From positions 1,922,001 to 1,986,000 of the forward strand of contig NZ_CP119559.1 in NCBI RefSeq assembly GCF_029278565.1: a stretch of 64,000 nucleotides of DNA, written 5' to 3'. The DNA comes from Haloarcula halophila. Its GTDB lineage: Archaea > Halobacteriota > Halobacteria > Halobacteriales > Haloarculaceae. The notes below the pieces were generated by a model, which saw only the letters and a program-made list of their open reading frames with translations, searched no databases and was not told the DNA's origin. The number at the start of each line of letters is the position of its first letter. Position 1 is the first letter of the stretch. The position numbers and the translations under genes were made by a program. Shown piece by piece: positions 32,937 through 40,089 of this stretch.

Positions 32937-34022
32937 TCAGGCCTCCGGTTCGAACACCCCTGGGTTCTTGGGACCTTCGCGGTTGATGATCGCCAACATC
33001 CCCTTGCGGGCGACCCGCGAGAGCGCGTGGTCGACCAGCTTGATCGGTCCCGGGACCTCCGCGTGCAGCGTCGCGATGGCACAGGAACCGGGCTTGACCG
33101 GCGTCGTCTGGACGAACTTGTTGGCCGGGCCGGCGATGGCCCCCTGTTGCCAGACTTCGTCCCACACCGAGCCGATGGGGTGGAAGCTCGAATCGAGGTT
33201 CGGGCCGCCGGTGACGAAGTACACCCGCGCGGTCTCGCCAGTCTTGATCGACGGGGAGCCGTACCGGTCGGGCGTGATGGCGTACTTCTCGCCGTTCATG
33301 AGGACGTAGGTCGGGTCCTCGGCTTTCATCGACTCGATGTCGAAGTCGTGGTGGCCCTCCTCGCCGGCCTCGCCTTTGGTGTACAGTTCGTGCTGGCCGA
33401 AGTAGAACTCGTGGTCGACCTCGGGCAGCCCGTCCTTTGGCTCGACCAGGATCATGCCGAACATCCCCGAGGAGATGTGCATGTCCATGTTCGGGACCGC
33501 ACAGTGGTAGATGAACGCGCCGGGGTAGGTGGCCTTGAACCGGAAGGTCTTGGTCTGGCCCGGCGTGACCATCGACGCCTCCGCGCCGCCGCCGGTCCCG
33601 CGCACGGCGTGGAGGTCGATGTTGTGGGGCATCGAGTTGCTCTCCTCGTTGGTGACGGTCAACTCGACGGTGTCGCCACGGCGGACCCGGATCATCGGCC
33701 CCGGCACCTGCCCGTCGAAGGTCATGTACGTGTACGTGACCCCCGGTTCGACCTCGGCGACCTGCTCTTTGGTCGTCATCTCGATCGAGTGAGTCGTCGG
33801 CTCCGACCGGTCGATGGGGCCGGGGATGTCGGTCGGGTCGGCGGCGATACGGTCGACGTCGGTCGATTTCGCTTGGGTCATGGCTGGTTCCTGGGGCGTG
33901 GTGCGTTCGGCGGTCTGTTCGGTCTCGGCGCCGGGTGCCTGTGCACAGCCGGCGACCGCTGCAGTACTGACTCCGAGCGCCTGGAGCACCCGGCGTCGCG
34001 TCGCCGTCGGGATGGATGACAT
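32937..34022 (-). CDS. nirK: Copper-containing nitrite reductase NirK
   Basis: The start is ATG 34022, with a clear Shine-Dalgarno (GGAGGT, 34031-34036 on the minus strand); 361 residues. The Tat leader [10 protein letters not shown] is followed by the lipobox AVAGC (Cys26), so the enzyme is lipid-anchored outside. Type 1 copper ligands are His133, Cys174, His182 and Met187 ([10 protein letters not shown]...). Type 2 ligands are His138, His173 and probably His332 (LVDHAL). Catalytic Asp136 and His281 are present. It reduces nitrite to nitric oxide in denitrification. No nor or nos genes are adjacent. The upstream region carries an array of palindromes. Confidence 0.95.
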   Translation of the reverse strand: MSSIPTATRRRVLQALGVSTAAVAGCAQAPGAETEQTAERTTPQEPAMTQAKSTDVDRIAADPTDIPGPIDRSEPTTHSIEMTTKEQVAEVEPGVTYTYMTFDGQVPGPMIRVRRGDTVELTVTNEESNSMPHNIDLHAVRGTGGGAEASMVTPGQTKTFRFKATYPGAFIYHCAVPNMDMHISSGMFGMILVEPKDGLPEVDHEFYFGQHELYTKGEAGEEGHHDFDIESMKAEDPTYVLMNGEKYAITPDRYGSPSIKTGETARVYFVTGGPNLDSSFHPIGSVWDEVWQQGAIAGPANKFVQTTPVKPGSCAIATLHAEVPGPIKLVDHALSRVARKGMLAIINREGPKNPGVFEPEA

Positions 34023-34049
34023 CGGTGTGGACCTCCGTACACGTAGGGA

Positions 34050-34137
34050 TGTGTCGCCGTGACACATATACCGAGAACCCTGCTCTCAGGGCGTGAGAGT
34101 GGTTCTCAGGCGACGAGAACCGCAACGAACGTGTTCG
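34050..34137 (-). promoter_or_regulatory. nirK control region: TATA box plus several inverted repeats
   Basis: On the minus strand, moving upstream from nirK, there are four elements. TGTGTC/GACACA (34050-34066) overlaps the TATA box at about 34065-34071. A nested palindrome, GAGAACC (34073-34079) with GGTTCTC (34101-34107), encloses CTCTCA/TGAGAG (34083-34099). A further GAGAACC lies at 34115-34121. CGAACGTGTTCG (34126-34137) pairs CGAAC with GTTCG. As I recall, haloarchaeal NarO sites upstream of denitrification genes pair the same half-sites with a longer spacer. The density suggests oxygen/nitrate-dependent control by more than one factor. Confidence 0.6.
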
Positions 34138-34152
34138 GCTCTGGGATGTGTT

Positions 34153-35301
34153 CTACCGGAGGCGGCTCACCAGCCCACCCGTCGGTCGCGATCCCTCCCG
34201 CCGTCGGTGACGAAGGCGACTCCTGCCGACTATCGCGCTCCCGACGAGATAGAACGGGACGACGATCGAGCCCAGCGTGCCGATCGTCGGAAGCAACGGG
34301 TGCTTGCTGTAGAGTTCCGTCAGCAGCGACGTTGGAAGGACTGCGACGTACCGGTGTGTGGTGAGCAACCGCTGGTAGCTGCCGGTATCGGCGGGCGCAT
34401 GCAGCGTCACGGTGATCTCACGCTGGCTCTGTGGCGGAACCCGGACGACCCGATCCGACACGTCGACTCCGTCGCCGGGGACGAGATAGACGACGTTCGG
34501 GAGGTAACTCGGGTTCCTGAGCTGCCGTGTCCGGGGCTTGGACTCCCCGGCGGGGATGACGTCCGCCCGTTCGGAGTCGAAGCTCGAACTGACGATCGCC
34601 ATTTCAGTCGTGCCGCCCTGGACGACTGTCGGGGCCACCAACCCGGCCGCCAAGACGAGCGCACAGGCGGCGACGAGCACCCGGGGATCGAGTCCCTGCG
34701 AGCGGCTCCGATCGGTGTCACGGTCCCGCTCGTCGCGTGTCCCGAACACGCTGTCGAACCCGAGGTACCCGAACGCCGCCACTGCGAGTACCGTCAACAC
34801 CCCTTCTGTCCCCAGAAACAGTTCGGTGCCGGACCAGCGGGCGAGTGTCAACTGAGCACCTTGGACCGTGTTCTTGATAGCGTTGATCCCGCTTCCCAGC
34901 GCGGGGATCGCGACGATCCGGCCGTTGATCTGGAGCACTTCCGCGACGATCTGGTGGTCGCGAACCGGGGGCTCCCCGGCCGTCTGATCGGTAATCGCGT
35001 TCGCGTCCCCCTTGGTGACGTACCCCTTCTCCGTGGTGCCGACCACCCGGTGTGTCGTCAACCCACCACCCTGGATCTCTTCGGCCTCGAAGACGATCAC
35101 GTCGCCCGGCTCCGGCGGGCCGGTAAGCGGGCTGGGGACCGCGACGAACCCGTCGTCGGGTTCCAGCGCCGGGTCCATGCTCCCGGTCCGAACGAACCCG
35201 AGCAGGACGGGCTGTCCGAGCAGTTGTCCGACAAGCAAGGCTAAGACGACGAGTACGAGTACCGTCTCGACCGCGTTCGTGATCCCCTCCCGTATCGACA
35301 T
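34153..35301 (-). CDS. S26 (Sec11/SipW-type) signal peptidase with long C-terminal membrane extension
   Basis: This 382-residue protein has an N-terminal membrane helix (10-32) and a type I signal peptidase core of the archaeal/SipW type. Nucleophile Ser41 is in RTGSMDPAL, His84 in LTTHRVVG, and Asp99 in YVTKGDAN. The His in place of Lys marks the S26B class. The core ends near residue 150. Residues 150-382 add about three more helices (164-180, 208-227 and 343-365) and an extracellular beta-rich domain (230-340). It lies 43 bp downstream of the secreted DUF1102-like gene on the same strand, suggesting a dedicated peptidase. Generic haloarchaeal Sec11 is much shorter. Confidence 0.9.
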   Translation of the reverse strand: MSIREGITNAVETVLVLVVLALLVGQLLGQPVLLGFVRTGSMDPALEPDDGFVAVPSPLTGPPEPGDVIVFEAEEIQGGGLTTHRVVGTTEKGYVTKGDANAITDQTAGEPPVRDHQIVAEVLQINGRIVAIPALGSGINAIKNTVQGAQLTLARWSGTELFLGTEGVLTVLAVAAFGYLGFDSVFGTRDERDRDTDRSRSQGLDPRVLVAACALVLAAGLVAPTVVQGGTTEMAIVSSSFDSERADVIPAGESKPRTRQLRNPSYLPNVVYLVPGDGVDVSDRVVRVPPQSQREITVTLHAPADTGSYQRLLTTHRYVAVLPTSLLTELYSKHPLLPTIGTLGSIVVPFYLVGSAIVGRSRLRHRRREGSRPTGGLVSRLR

Positions 35302-35344
35302 CTAGCCGTTCCCTGAGTGATTGTCGGGTGGCCGCCCGATCCGA

Positions 35345-36127
35345 TTACTCTTGTCCGGGATCGGCGGCCTCGTTCGCGTTGACGACGAACTGACTGGTGA
35401 GATCGAACTCACCGGTCGTGTCGCTATCGGTCGTATCGACCTGTAGCGAGACGTACACCGATTCTCCCGACGGCACCGCTTCGTTTGGATCGTTCGCGTT
35501 GTTGAAACTCAGGGCCTGATCCGGGTCCGTCTGGCCATCGGTGGGATCATCCAGATCCAGTGCCGTCGTTTCGGTCGAAGTCGCCGAATCGACCTGGCTC
35601 GGATCCGGGGAACTCGCACCCTGGATTTCCGTCGCCACGCCCTGCAGGTACACTGTTGCACCCGAAGCTTCCGACGTTTCCTGTAAGCCGACCTCTATGT
35701 CGAGGGCCTGGTCTGTCTGGTTCTCGATGACGAACGCCGATTGGTCGGTCCCGTCGTCGTAGGGCCATCCATCTCCGGCCGCCGCCGGGTTCGTGTCTCC
35801 GTCGTAGAGGCTGCTGAAAGCGACGCTATCGCCCTGTGCGTCGTCGTCCATCGCACCCAACTGGAAGCGAGCCTGGTCGTTGACTCCGGTCCCGCTACCA
35901 CTATCTTCACTGAAGTCGATGTACAGGTCACCGTTTTCGTATCCGATCTTGTCACCGATGCCTCGAGCACCTCCGGGACTGAGGCTGATGTAGGCCATAT
36001 CGTCGTTTGCCACGCCGATATCACCGTCTCTCCCGACAGTCGCAGCCGTGAACGCGCCTGTACCTGATGCGGCCGCCCCGCCGGCGGCGAGCGATCCGAG
36101 TCCGATGAGGAACTTTCGTCGGTCCAT
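35345..36127 (-). CDS. SipW-cognate secreted protein (DUF1102-like, TasA/camelysin-style)
   Basis: This 260-residue protein has a leader MDRRKFLIGLGSLAAGGAAA followed by SGTGAFTAATVGRD, the pattern of substrates of SipW-type signal peptidases. The mature part is acidic and beta-rich (FAVIENQT-like strand SAFVIENQTDQALDIEV, and VYVSLQVDTTD near the end). It resembles haloarchaeal DUF1102 proteins and, more distantly, bacterial TasA fibre proteins. It precedes the peptidase gene in the same transcription unit. It probably forms a surface or filament component. The start ATG lies 42 bp from an inverted repeat (36169-36199). Confidence 0.8.
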   Translation of the reverse strand: MDRRKFLIGLGSLAAGGAAASGTGAFTAATVGRDGDIGVANDDMAYISLSPGGARGIGDKIGYENGDLYIDFSEDSGSGTGVNDQARFQLGAMDDDAQGDSVAFSSLYDGDTNPAAAGDGWPYDDGTDQSAFVIENQTDQALDIEVGLQETSEASGATVYLQGVATEIQGASSPDPSQVDSATSTETTALDLDDPTDGQTDPDQALSFNNANDPNEAVPSGESVYVSLQVDTTDSDTTGEFDLTSQFVVNANEAADPGQE

Positions 36128-36168
36128 CTGTTGTCACCGCCCGCAGTCACCCTGCGAGCGTATCTGTC

Positions 36169-36262
36169 CCTGTATTCCGGAGGGGTGTCGTTATACAGGC
36201 CTATTCGGCGGCTCAACCGGAGGATTTCGTCACTCTGCTGGCGGGGATACGTCGTATTCCCC
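36169..36262. promoter_or_regulatory. Inverted repeats in the divergent region between the SipW-cognate gene and the DUF7344 gene
   Basis: The 317-bp divergent gap holds two repeats. CCTGTAT (36169-36175) pairs with ATACAGG (36193-36199), 42-72 bp ahead of the minus-strand ATG. A near-palindrome follows, GGGGATAC (36243-36250) with GTATTCCCC (36254-36262). The plus-strand promoter is AT-rich near 36385-36410 (GGTATTAATGTATAC). The remaining part shows nothing further. Shared control of the two divergent units is likely. Confidence 0.45.
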
Positions 36263-36444
36263 CCGTCTTTTCCACGGCCGCTAGGTAGTTAGTGACTGGC
36301 CGACCCGCCACACCGGCGGACGAAACCATCCGGTTGATCGGACTCAGCCACCTCAACGACCCATTGAGTTCCCGCCTGTAGGTAAAGTTTCAGTGGGTAT
36401 TAATGTATACTGAGGAGACTGGTCGGACACCGGGGTGGGGGTCA

Positions 36445-37032
36445 ATGCAAGAGGTTATTCAGCCAACCGGAGCGACAGAGTCGAACAGAGGGACAGAAGA
36501 GATCGACGAACTGTTCGATATCATGAGCAACAGTCGCCGGCGTGCGGTATTTCACTATCTCAAGCAGGGCGACGGGACCGACGTCGAGATCAGCAGACTC
36601 TCCAGGGAACTGGCCGCCTGGGAGTGCGGTATCGAGCCCGAACAGGTCTCCTACGACGACCGCCACTCGATCCACACGTCGCTCCGGCAGTTCCATCTCC
36701 CGAAGATGGAGGACGGTGGGATCATCGAGTTCAACGACCAGGGAACGAGTGTCGCGCTCACCGACGAGGCCGACCGGATGGACATCTACGTCGAGGCGGT
36801 GTCGGAAGACGAGGTCAGGTGGTCGACGTACTTCGTCTCGCTCTCGGCCGTCCTGGCGCTCGCGACGGGGGCGGCGATACTCGGTATCCGGCCGCTGACC
36901 GCGCTATCGGCGCAGGGGTTGGTCGTCCTCGAATCGATCGCCTTCACCGTCTCCTCGCTCGTATTCTGGTCCAGCCAGCAAGACGACCTTCTAGGCTCCG
37001 AAGGAGTGCCCCCGCTGTTCTCGGAGGAGTGA
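36445..37032 (+). CDS. DUF7344 helix-turn-helix protein with two C-terminal membrane helices
   Basis: I prefer ATG 36445 (MQEVIQPTGATESNRG, 195 residues) because the likely TATA (about 36396-36410) lies after the alternative ATG at 36403. Residues 20-125 form a winged-helix domain: IDELFDIMSNSRRRAVFHYL, ISRLSRELAAWE, and HTSLRQFHLPKMEDGGIIEF. This is the haloarchaeal DUF7344 pattern. Two membrane segments (about 127-147 and 153-175) anchor it. Three bases separate it from the next secreted protein. It is divergent from the peptidase pair and could regulate the cassette from the membrane. Confidence 0.82.
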   Translation: MQEVIQPTGATESNRGTEEIDELFDIMSNSRRRAVFHYLKQGDGTDVEISRLSRELAAWECGIEPEQVSYDDRHSIHTSLRQFHLPKMEDGGIIEFNDQGTSVALTDEADRMDIYVEAVSEDEVRWSTYFVSLSAVLALATGAAILGIRPLTALSAQGLVVLESIAFTVSSLVFWSSQQDDLLGSEGVPPLFSEE

Positions 37033-37035
37033 GCC

Positions 37036-37740
37036 ATGCGTAGACTCCTCGTCTTGCTTGTGGGAAGCGCGCTGGTAGTCGGGGTCTTCTCGGTCGGAAC
37101 CGGCGGCTTCACCGCCGGCCAAGTCGAACGGACGGCCACCGTCGGTATCGTCCCCGACGACCGCGCTGCGCTCGGCTACGACGCCCGCTGCCGGGGCGAC
37201 GATCTGCACGCTACGGTCACGAACCGGGCTGTCGGGGCGGAGCTGGTACTGTCCGTGTCCGTCTCCGGGACCGAGCGACAGGTGACTGTCGGCCCCGCGG
37301 AGTCGGGGACGCTCCGGTTCGTGGGTGTCGAACCGGGGACTCCGGTCACCGTCCGGGCACACAACGAGGACGGAGGGCTGGCGGTCGAACTGGAACGGTC
37401 CGTCCCCGAGGACTGCCGGGACCGGCGCGCGATCAGCTGGATCGCCTTCTGTGGGACTCCGCCCGCTGCCCCACCAGCGGTCGCGGCGACGGACGGTGAC
37501 GGCCCGACCGCGGTCGACTGGACCGACACCGGCGACGGTCCCGTCGTGTACAATGCCGGGCCGACGGTGTACAACACGACCGACGACGGCACCCTCCGTA
37601 GCGGGCAGGGAACTACGATCGGCAGTGCGCGCGGCGGTGCCGGTCAGTTGATATCCAGCCCCTGTGCCGTCGCGGCCGACTCCTCGGGCACGAAGTTCGA
37701 GTACAACAGCTCGACCGGGGCGTTCGAGGTCGGTGGCTGA
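37036..37740 (+). CDS. Second SipW-cognate-type secreted protein
   Basis: This 234-residue protein begins MRRLLVLLVGSALVVGVFSV and continues GTGGFTAGQVERTATVGIV. That is a leader and mature start of the SipW-cognate kind (GTGAF followed by R-T-V-T-V strands). The mature region is beta-rich, with six cysteines (ARCRGDDL, EDCRDRR, AFCGTPP, SSPCAV and others). This is unusual for haloarchaeal secreted proteins and suggests disulfides. It shares a unit with the DUF7344 protein 3 bp upstream. A hairpin overlaps its stop codon. Confidence 0.78.
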   Translation: MRRLLVLLVGSALVVGVFSVGTGGFTAGQVERTATVGIVPDDRAALGYDARCRGDDLHATVTNRAVGAELVLSVSVSGTERQVTVGPAESGTLRFVGVEPGTPVTVRAHNEDGGLAVELERSVPEDCRDRRAISWIAFCGTPPAAPPAVAATDGDGPTAVDWTDTGDGPVVYNAGPTVYNTTDDGTLRSGQGTTIGSARGGAGQLISSPCAVAADSSGTKFEYNSSTGAFEVGG

Positions 37741-37767
37741 GACGCACGCGGAGTACAGCGCGTCTCA
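37738..37767 (+). terminator. Hairpin at the end of the DUF7344/secreted-protein unit
   Basis: TGAGACGC (37738-37745, including the stop TGA) pairs perfectly with GCGTCTCA (37760-37767) around a 14-nt loop. It is placed like a terminator or 3'-end processing signal. The following bases (CACTGCTTTGC) contain only a weak T-run, so intrinsic termination is unproven. Confidence 0.4.
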
Positions 37768-37904
37768 CACTGCTTTGCTCGTTTCCTGGTCCATCGGCTC
37801 CCATCTCAATGTTGACGGCTTCTGCCGTCGTATGGCCGACTGTTCGTCCACGCGGCGAGGGACGGGTCGTTATCGACTTGCCACTCGCTCCCGACTATCC
37901 ACGT

Positions 37905-38189
37905 ATGACCGACGGGACCGACGACCGTGTCCAGGTGTGGCTGGTCGAGCGCACCTACTCCGACGACGAGCAGAACCTCATCATCCTCACGTACGCGACT
38001 CGGGACGGCGAGCAGTACTTCCGCAAGGAGCGTGCGCTCACCTCCTTCACCGACGTTCGGGACACGACGGCGGCCGTCGAGACCGACCCGGGAAATCTCG
38101 GGGCAGTCGAAGACCCCGACCTGCGCGAGCAGTACGCTGCCGAAGCACAGCGGATGGAGCGCGCTCACGACCCTGGGGACGTGATCTGA
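37905..38189 (+). CDS. Small haloarchaeal cytoplasmic protein upstream of rlmE
   Basis: The start is ATG 37905 (MTDGTDDRVQVWLVERTY), 94 residues. A beta-rich N-terminus (NLIILTYATRDGEQYFRKE) is followed by an acidic helical tail (EDPDLREQYAAEAQRMERAH). There is no membrane segment or known motif. It lies 112 bp upstream of rlmE on the same strand. The function is unknown; the reading frame has clear haloarchaeal codon bias. The 165 bp before it, beyond the hairpin, show nothing else. Confidence 0.68.
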   Translation: MTDGTDDRVQVWLVERTYSDDEQNLIILTYATRDGEQYFRKERALTSFTDVRDTTAAVETDPGNLGAVEDPDLREQYAAEAQRMERAHDPGDVI

Positions 38190-38301
38190 GAGGACGGCCA
38201 CGCCACCTGATCCGGCACCCCTTTCAGCGTCGACGGCGTCAGTACAGGTATGATCGATATCTCACCCGTCTCTCGCGGTCGATACGCGTCGGGAGGCAAC
38301 T

Positions 38302-39093
38302 ATGTCGGGTAAAGACGACTACTACAACAGAGCCAAACAGGAGGGGTACCGTGCCCGATCGGCCTACAAACTCCAGCAACTCGACGAGACGGCCGGCCTG
38401 CTGGGCGAGGGTCGGACCGTCGTCGACCTCGGTGCCGCGCCCGGCGGGTGGCTCCAGGTCGCGGCCGAGCGGGTCGGCGAACGCGGGACCGTCGTCGGCG
38501 TCGACCGCCAGCGCATCGACCCACTGGCGGACCCGGAGCCGACGGTCGAGTACGTCCGCGGGGACATGACCGACGACAGCACGAAGGCCGAGATCCGCGA
38601 GATCGTCGGCGGCGACGGCGACCAGGGTGGCCCCGTCGACGTGGTCATCTCCGATATGGCGCCGAACATGACCGGCGAGTACGACCTGGACCACGCCCGC
38701 TCGGTCCACCTCGTCCGGCAGGCGTTCGAGGTCGCGACCGACCTCTTAGACGCCGGCGGGGATTTCGCCGCGAAGGTGTTCGACGGCCAGGACCTGGACG
38801 ACCTGAAGGCGGACATCGAACCGGAGTTCGAGTACGTCCGCGAGGTCCGCCCGGACGCATCCCGCGATTCGTCCTCGGAGCTGTATCTGGTGGCGAAACA
38901 CCGGTTGACGGCGCCAGTCCGCGAGGGCGACGTCGTCGAAGTCACCATCGAGGACATCGGCGAGGAAGGCGACGGCATCGCGAAAGTCGAGAACTTCACG
39001 GTCTTCGTCGGCGGCGTCGAGAAAGGCGAGACCCTGGACGTCCGAATCGGTGACGTGAAACCGCGCTACGCGTTCGCCCAGCCAGCCGAGTAG
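38302..39093 (+). CDS. rlmE: 23S rRNA (uridine-2'-O-)-methyltransferase RlmE with C-terminal TRAM domain
   Basis: This 263-residue FtsJ-type methyltransferase begins with YNRAKQEGYRARSAYKL, which carries the catalytic Lys of the K-D-K-E tetrad. The SAM loop is VVDLGAAPGGWLQ (40-52), and the catalytic Asp is in ISDMAPNMTGEY. The third and fourth residues lie in FAAKVF and SSELYLVAK. A TRAM domain from about 205 to the end (EVTIEDIGEEGDGIAKV) is an RNA-binding addition common in haloarchaea. It methylates the A-loop of 23S rRNA. It converges with the transporter gene. Confidence 0.92.
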   Translation: MSGKDDYYNRAKQEGYRARSAYKLQQLDETAGLLGEGRTVVDLGAAPGGWLQVAAERVGERGTVVGVDRQRIDPLADPEPTVEYVRGDMTDDSTKAEIREIVGGDGDQGGPVDVVISDMAPNMTGEYDLDHARSVHLVRQAFEVATDLLDAGGDFAAKVFDGQDLDDLKADIEPEFEYVREVRPDASRDSSSELYLVAKHRLTAPVREGDVVEVTIEDIGEEGDGIAKVENFTVFVGGVEKGETLDVRIGDVKPRYAFAQPAE

Positions 39094-39789
39094 CTACCGG
39101 ACGACCGACGACGAGCCGACCTCCCGGCGCCGGACGAGGCCGACGACGGCGTAGACGAAGGGCGTGTCGACCACCGCGATAGTGAGTTTCAGCAGGTACT
39201 GGCCGACGATCAGCGCCAGCGCCTCGTTGGGCGGGACGCCTTGGAAGACCACGAACCCGATCGTGATGAAGATGACAGTGTCGAGCAGTTGGCTCGTGGC
39301 CGTCGACCCGATGTTCCGGAGCCAGAGTTTCGTCGGGCCGGTGCGCCGACGGATCGCGTGGAAGACGAAGACGTCCCAGTTCTGACTGACGACGTAGGCC
39401 GATAGGCTCGCGACGACGATGCCCGTACTGGCACCCAGTACCGACCGGAACGCGGCCGGATCGACCGGCTGTGCGGCCGCCGGGAGCCCGGGTGCGAAGA
39501 TCGTGCTCCAGACCAGCCCCAGCAGGACGAAGTTCATGACGAACCCGACGTTGACCAACACCGTCGCCGCCCGCCGGCCGTACAGTTCGGCGTAGCAGTC
39601 CGACGCGAAGAACGTCAGCGCGTACGCGAGCGCCGCACCGGGTAACACCAGCGTGTCGCCCGTCAGGGGTACCCCGAAGGGCAGGCCGAACGCGAGCAGT
39701 TTCGAGGCGGTGACCTGCGCGACGACCAGTGCCGTCACGAACAGGCCGATCAGCGCGACCCGCTGTGGCGAGCCGTCGTCACTCGTCAT
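39094..39789 (-). CDS. VUT/QPTR-family queuosine-precursor transporter
   Basis: This 231-residue protein of about six helices has the COG1738 pattern: VAQVTASKLLAFGLPF near the start and LTFFASDCYAELYGRRAA. The middle contains ASLSAYVVSQNWDVFVFHAIRRRT and the end QLLDTVIFITIGF and VDTPFVYAVVGLV. Bacterial members import queuosine precursors; in archaea, which make archaeosine, the cargo may be a related deazaguanine. Its ATG lies inside the 3' end of the upstream RHH gene (11-bp overlap), so the two are translationally coupled. Confidence 0.87.
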   Translation of the reverse strand: MTSDDGSPQRVALIGLFVTALVVAQVTASKLLAFGLPFGVPLTGDTLVLPGAALAYALTFFASDCYAELYGRRAATVLVNVGFVMNFVLLGLVWSTIFAPGLPAAAQPVDPAAFRSVLGASTGIVVASLSAYVVSQNWDVFVFHAIRRRTGPTKLWLRNIGSTATSQLLDTVIFITIGFVVFQGVPPNEALALIVGQYLLKLTIAVVDTPFVYAVVGLVRRREVGSSSVVR

Positions 39790-39955
39790 CGTCTAAGCGA
39801 CCGTGGCGGGCGTCGATGTCGTCCAGTACGTCCAGTGTCTTCCGGACCGAGGCGCGGATCGCGTCGCTCCGGTTGACGAACTTCCCGTCGTCGCCGACGT
39901 GTTCGTCTAGATCCTCCAACAACTCTGCGGGCATCTCGACGCTTATCTTGGGCAT
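39779..39955 (-). CDS. Ribbon-helix-helix (CopG/Arc-type) regulator, 58 residues
   Basis: The 58-residue frame reads MPKISVEMPAELLEDLDEHV, followed by GKFVNRSDAIRASVRKTL. The first strand and two helices are those of an RHH dimeric DNA-binding protein. The tail is acidic (ARHGRLDDDE). It overlaps the start of the transporter gene by 11 bp. RHH proteins bind operators as dimers, so control of its own operon, and thus precursor uptake, is likely. The 134 bp upstream to tatC carry its promoter and nothing else obvious. Confidence 0.82.
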   Translation of the reverse strand: MPKISVEMPAELLEDLDEHVGDDGKFVNRSDAIRASVRKTLDVLDDIDARHGRLDDDE

Positions 39956-40089
39956 ACCTGGAGAATACTGTAAGCGGACTCATAGCCACTGCGGTTCGAT
40001 GGCCGGTCCTCGGCGCTTCCCACGTGGTGTCTCGATCAGGCACTCCCGGAGACAACAAGCGGACACAGCGGTGTTCGGAGACCGGTGAG

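Noticed and set aside
34126-34137. Calling CGAACGTGTTCG a definite NarO operator
   Set aside because: The half-sites fit but the spacer is 2 nt, shorter than in the motif as I remember it, and I cannot check databases. Kept as a candidate only.
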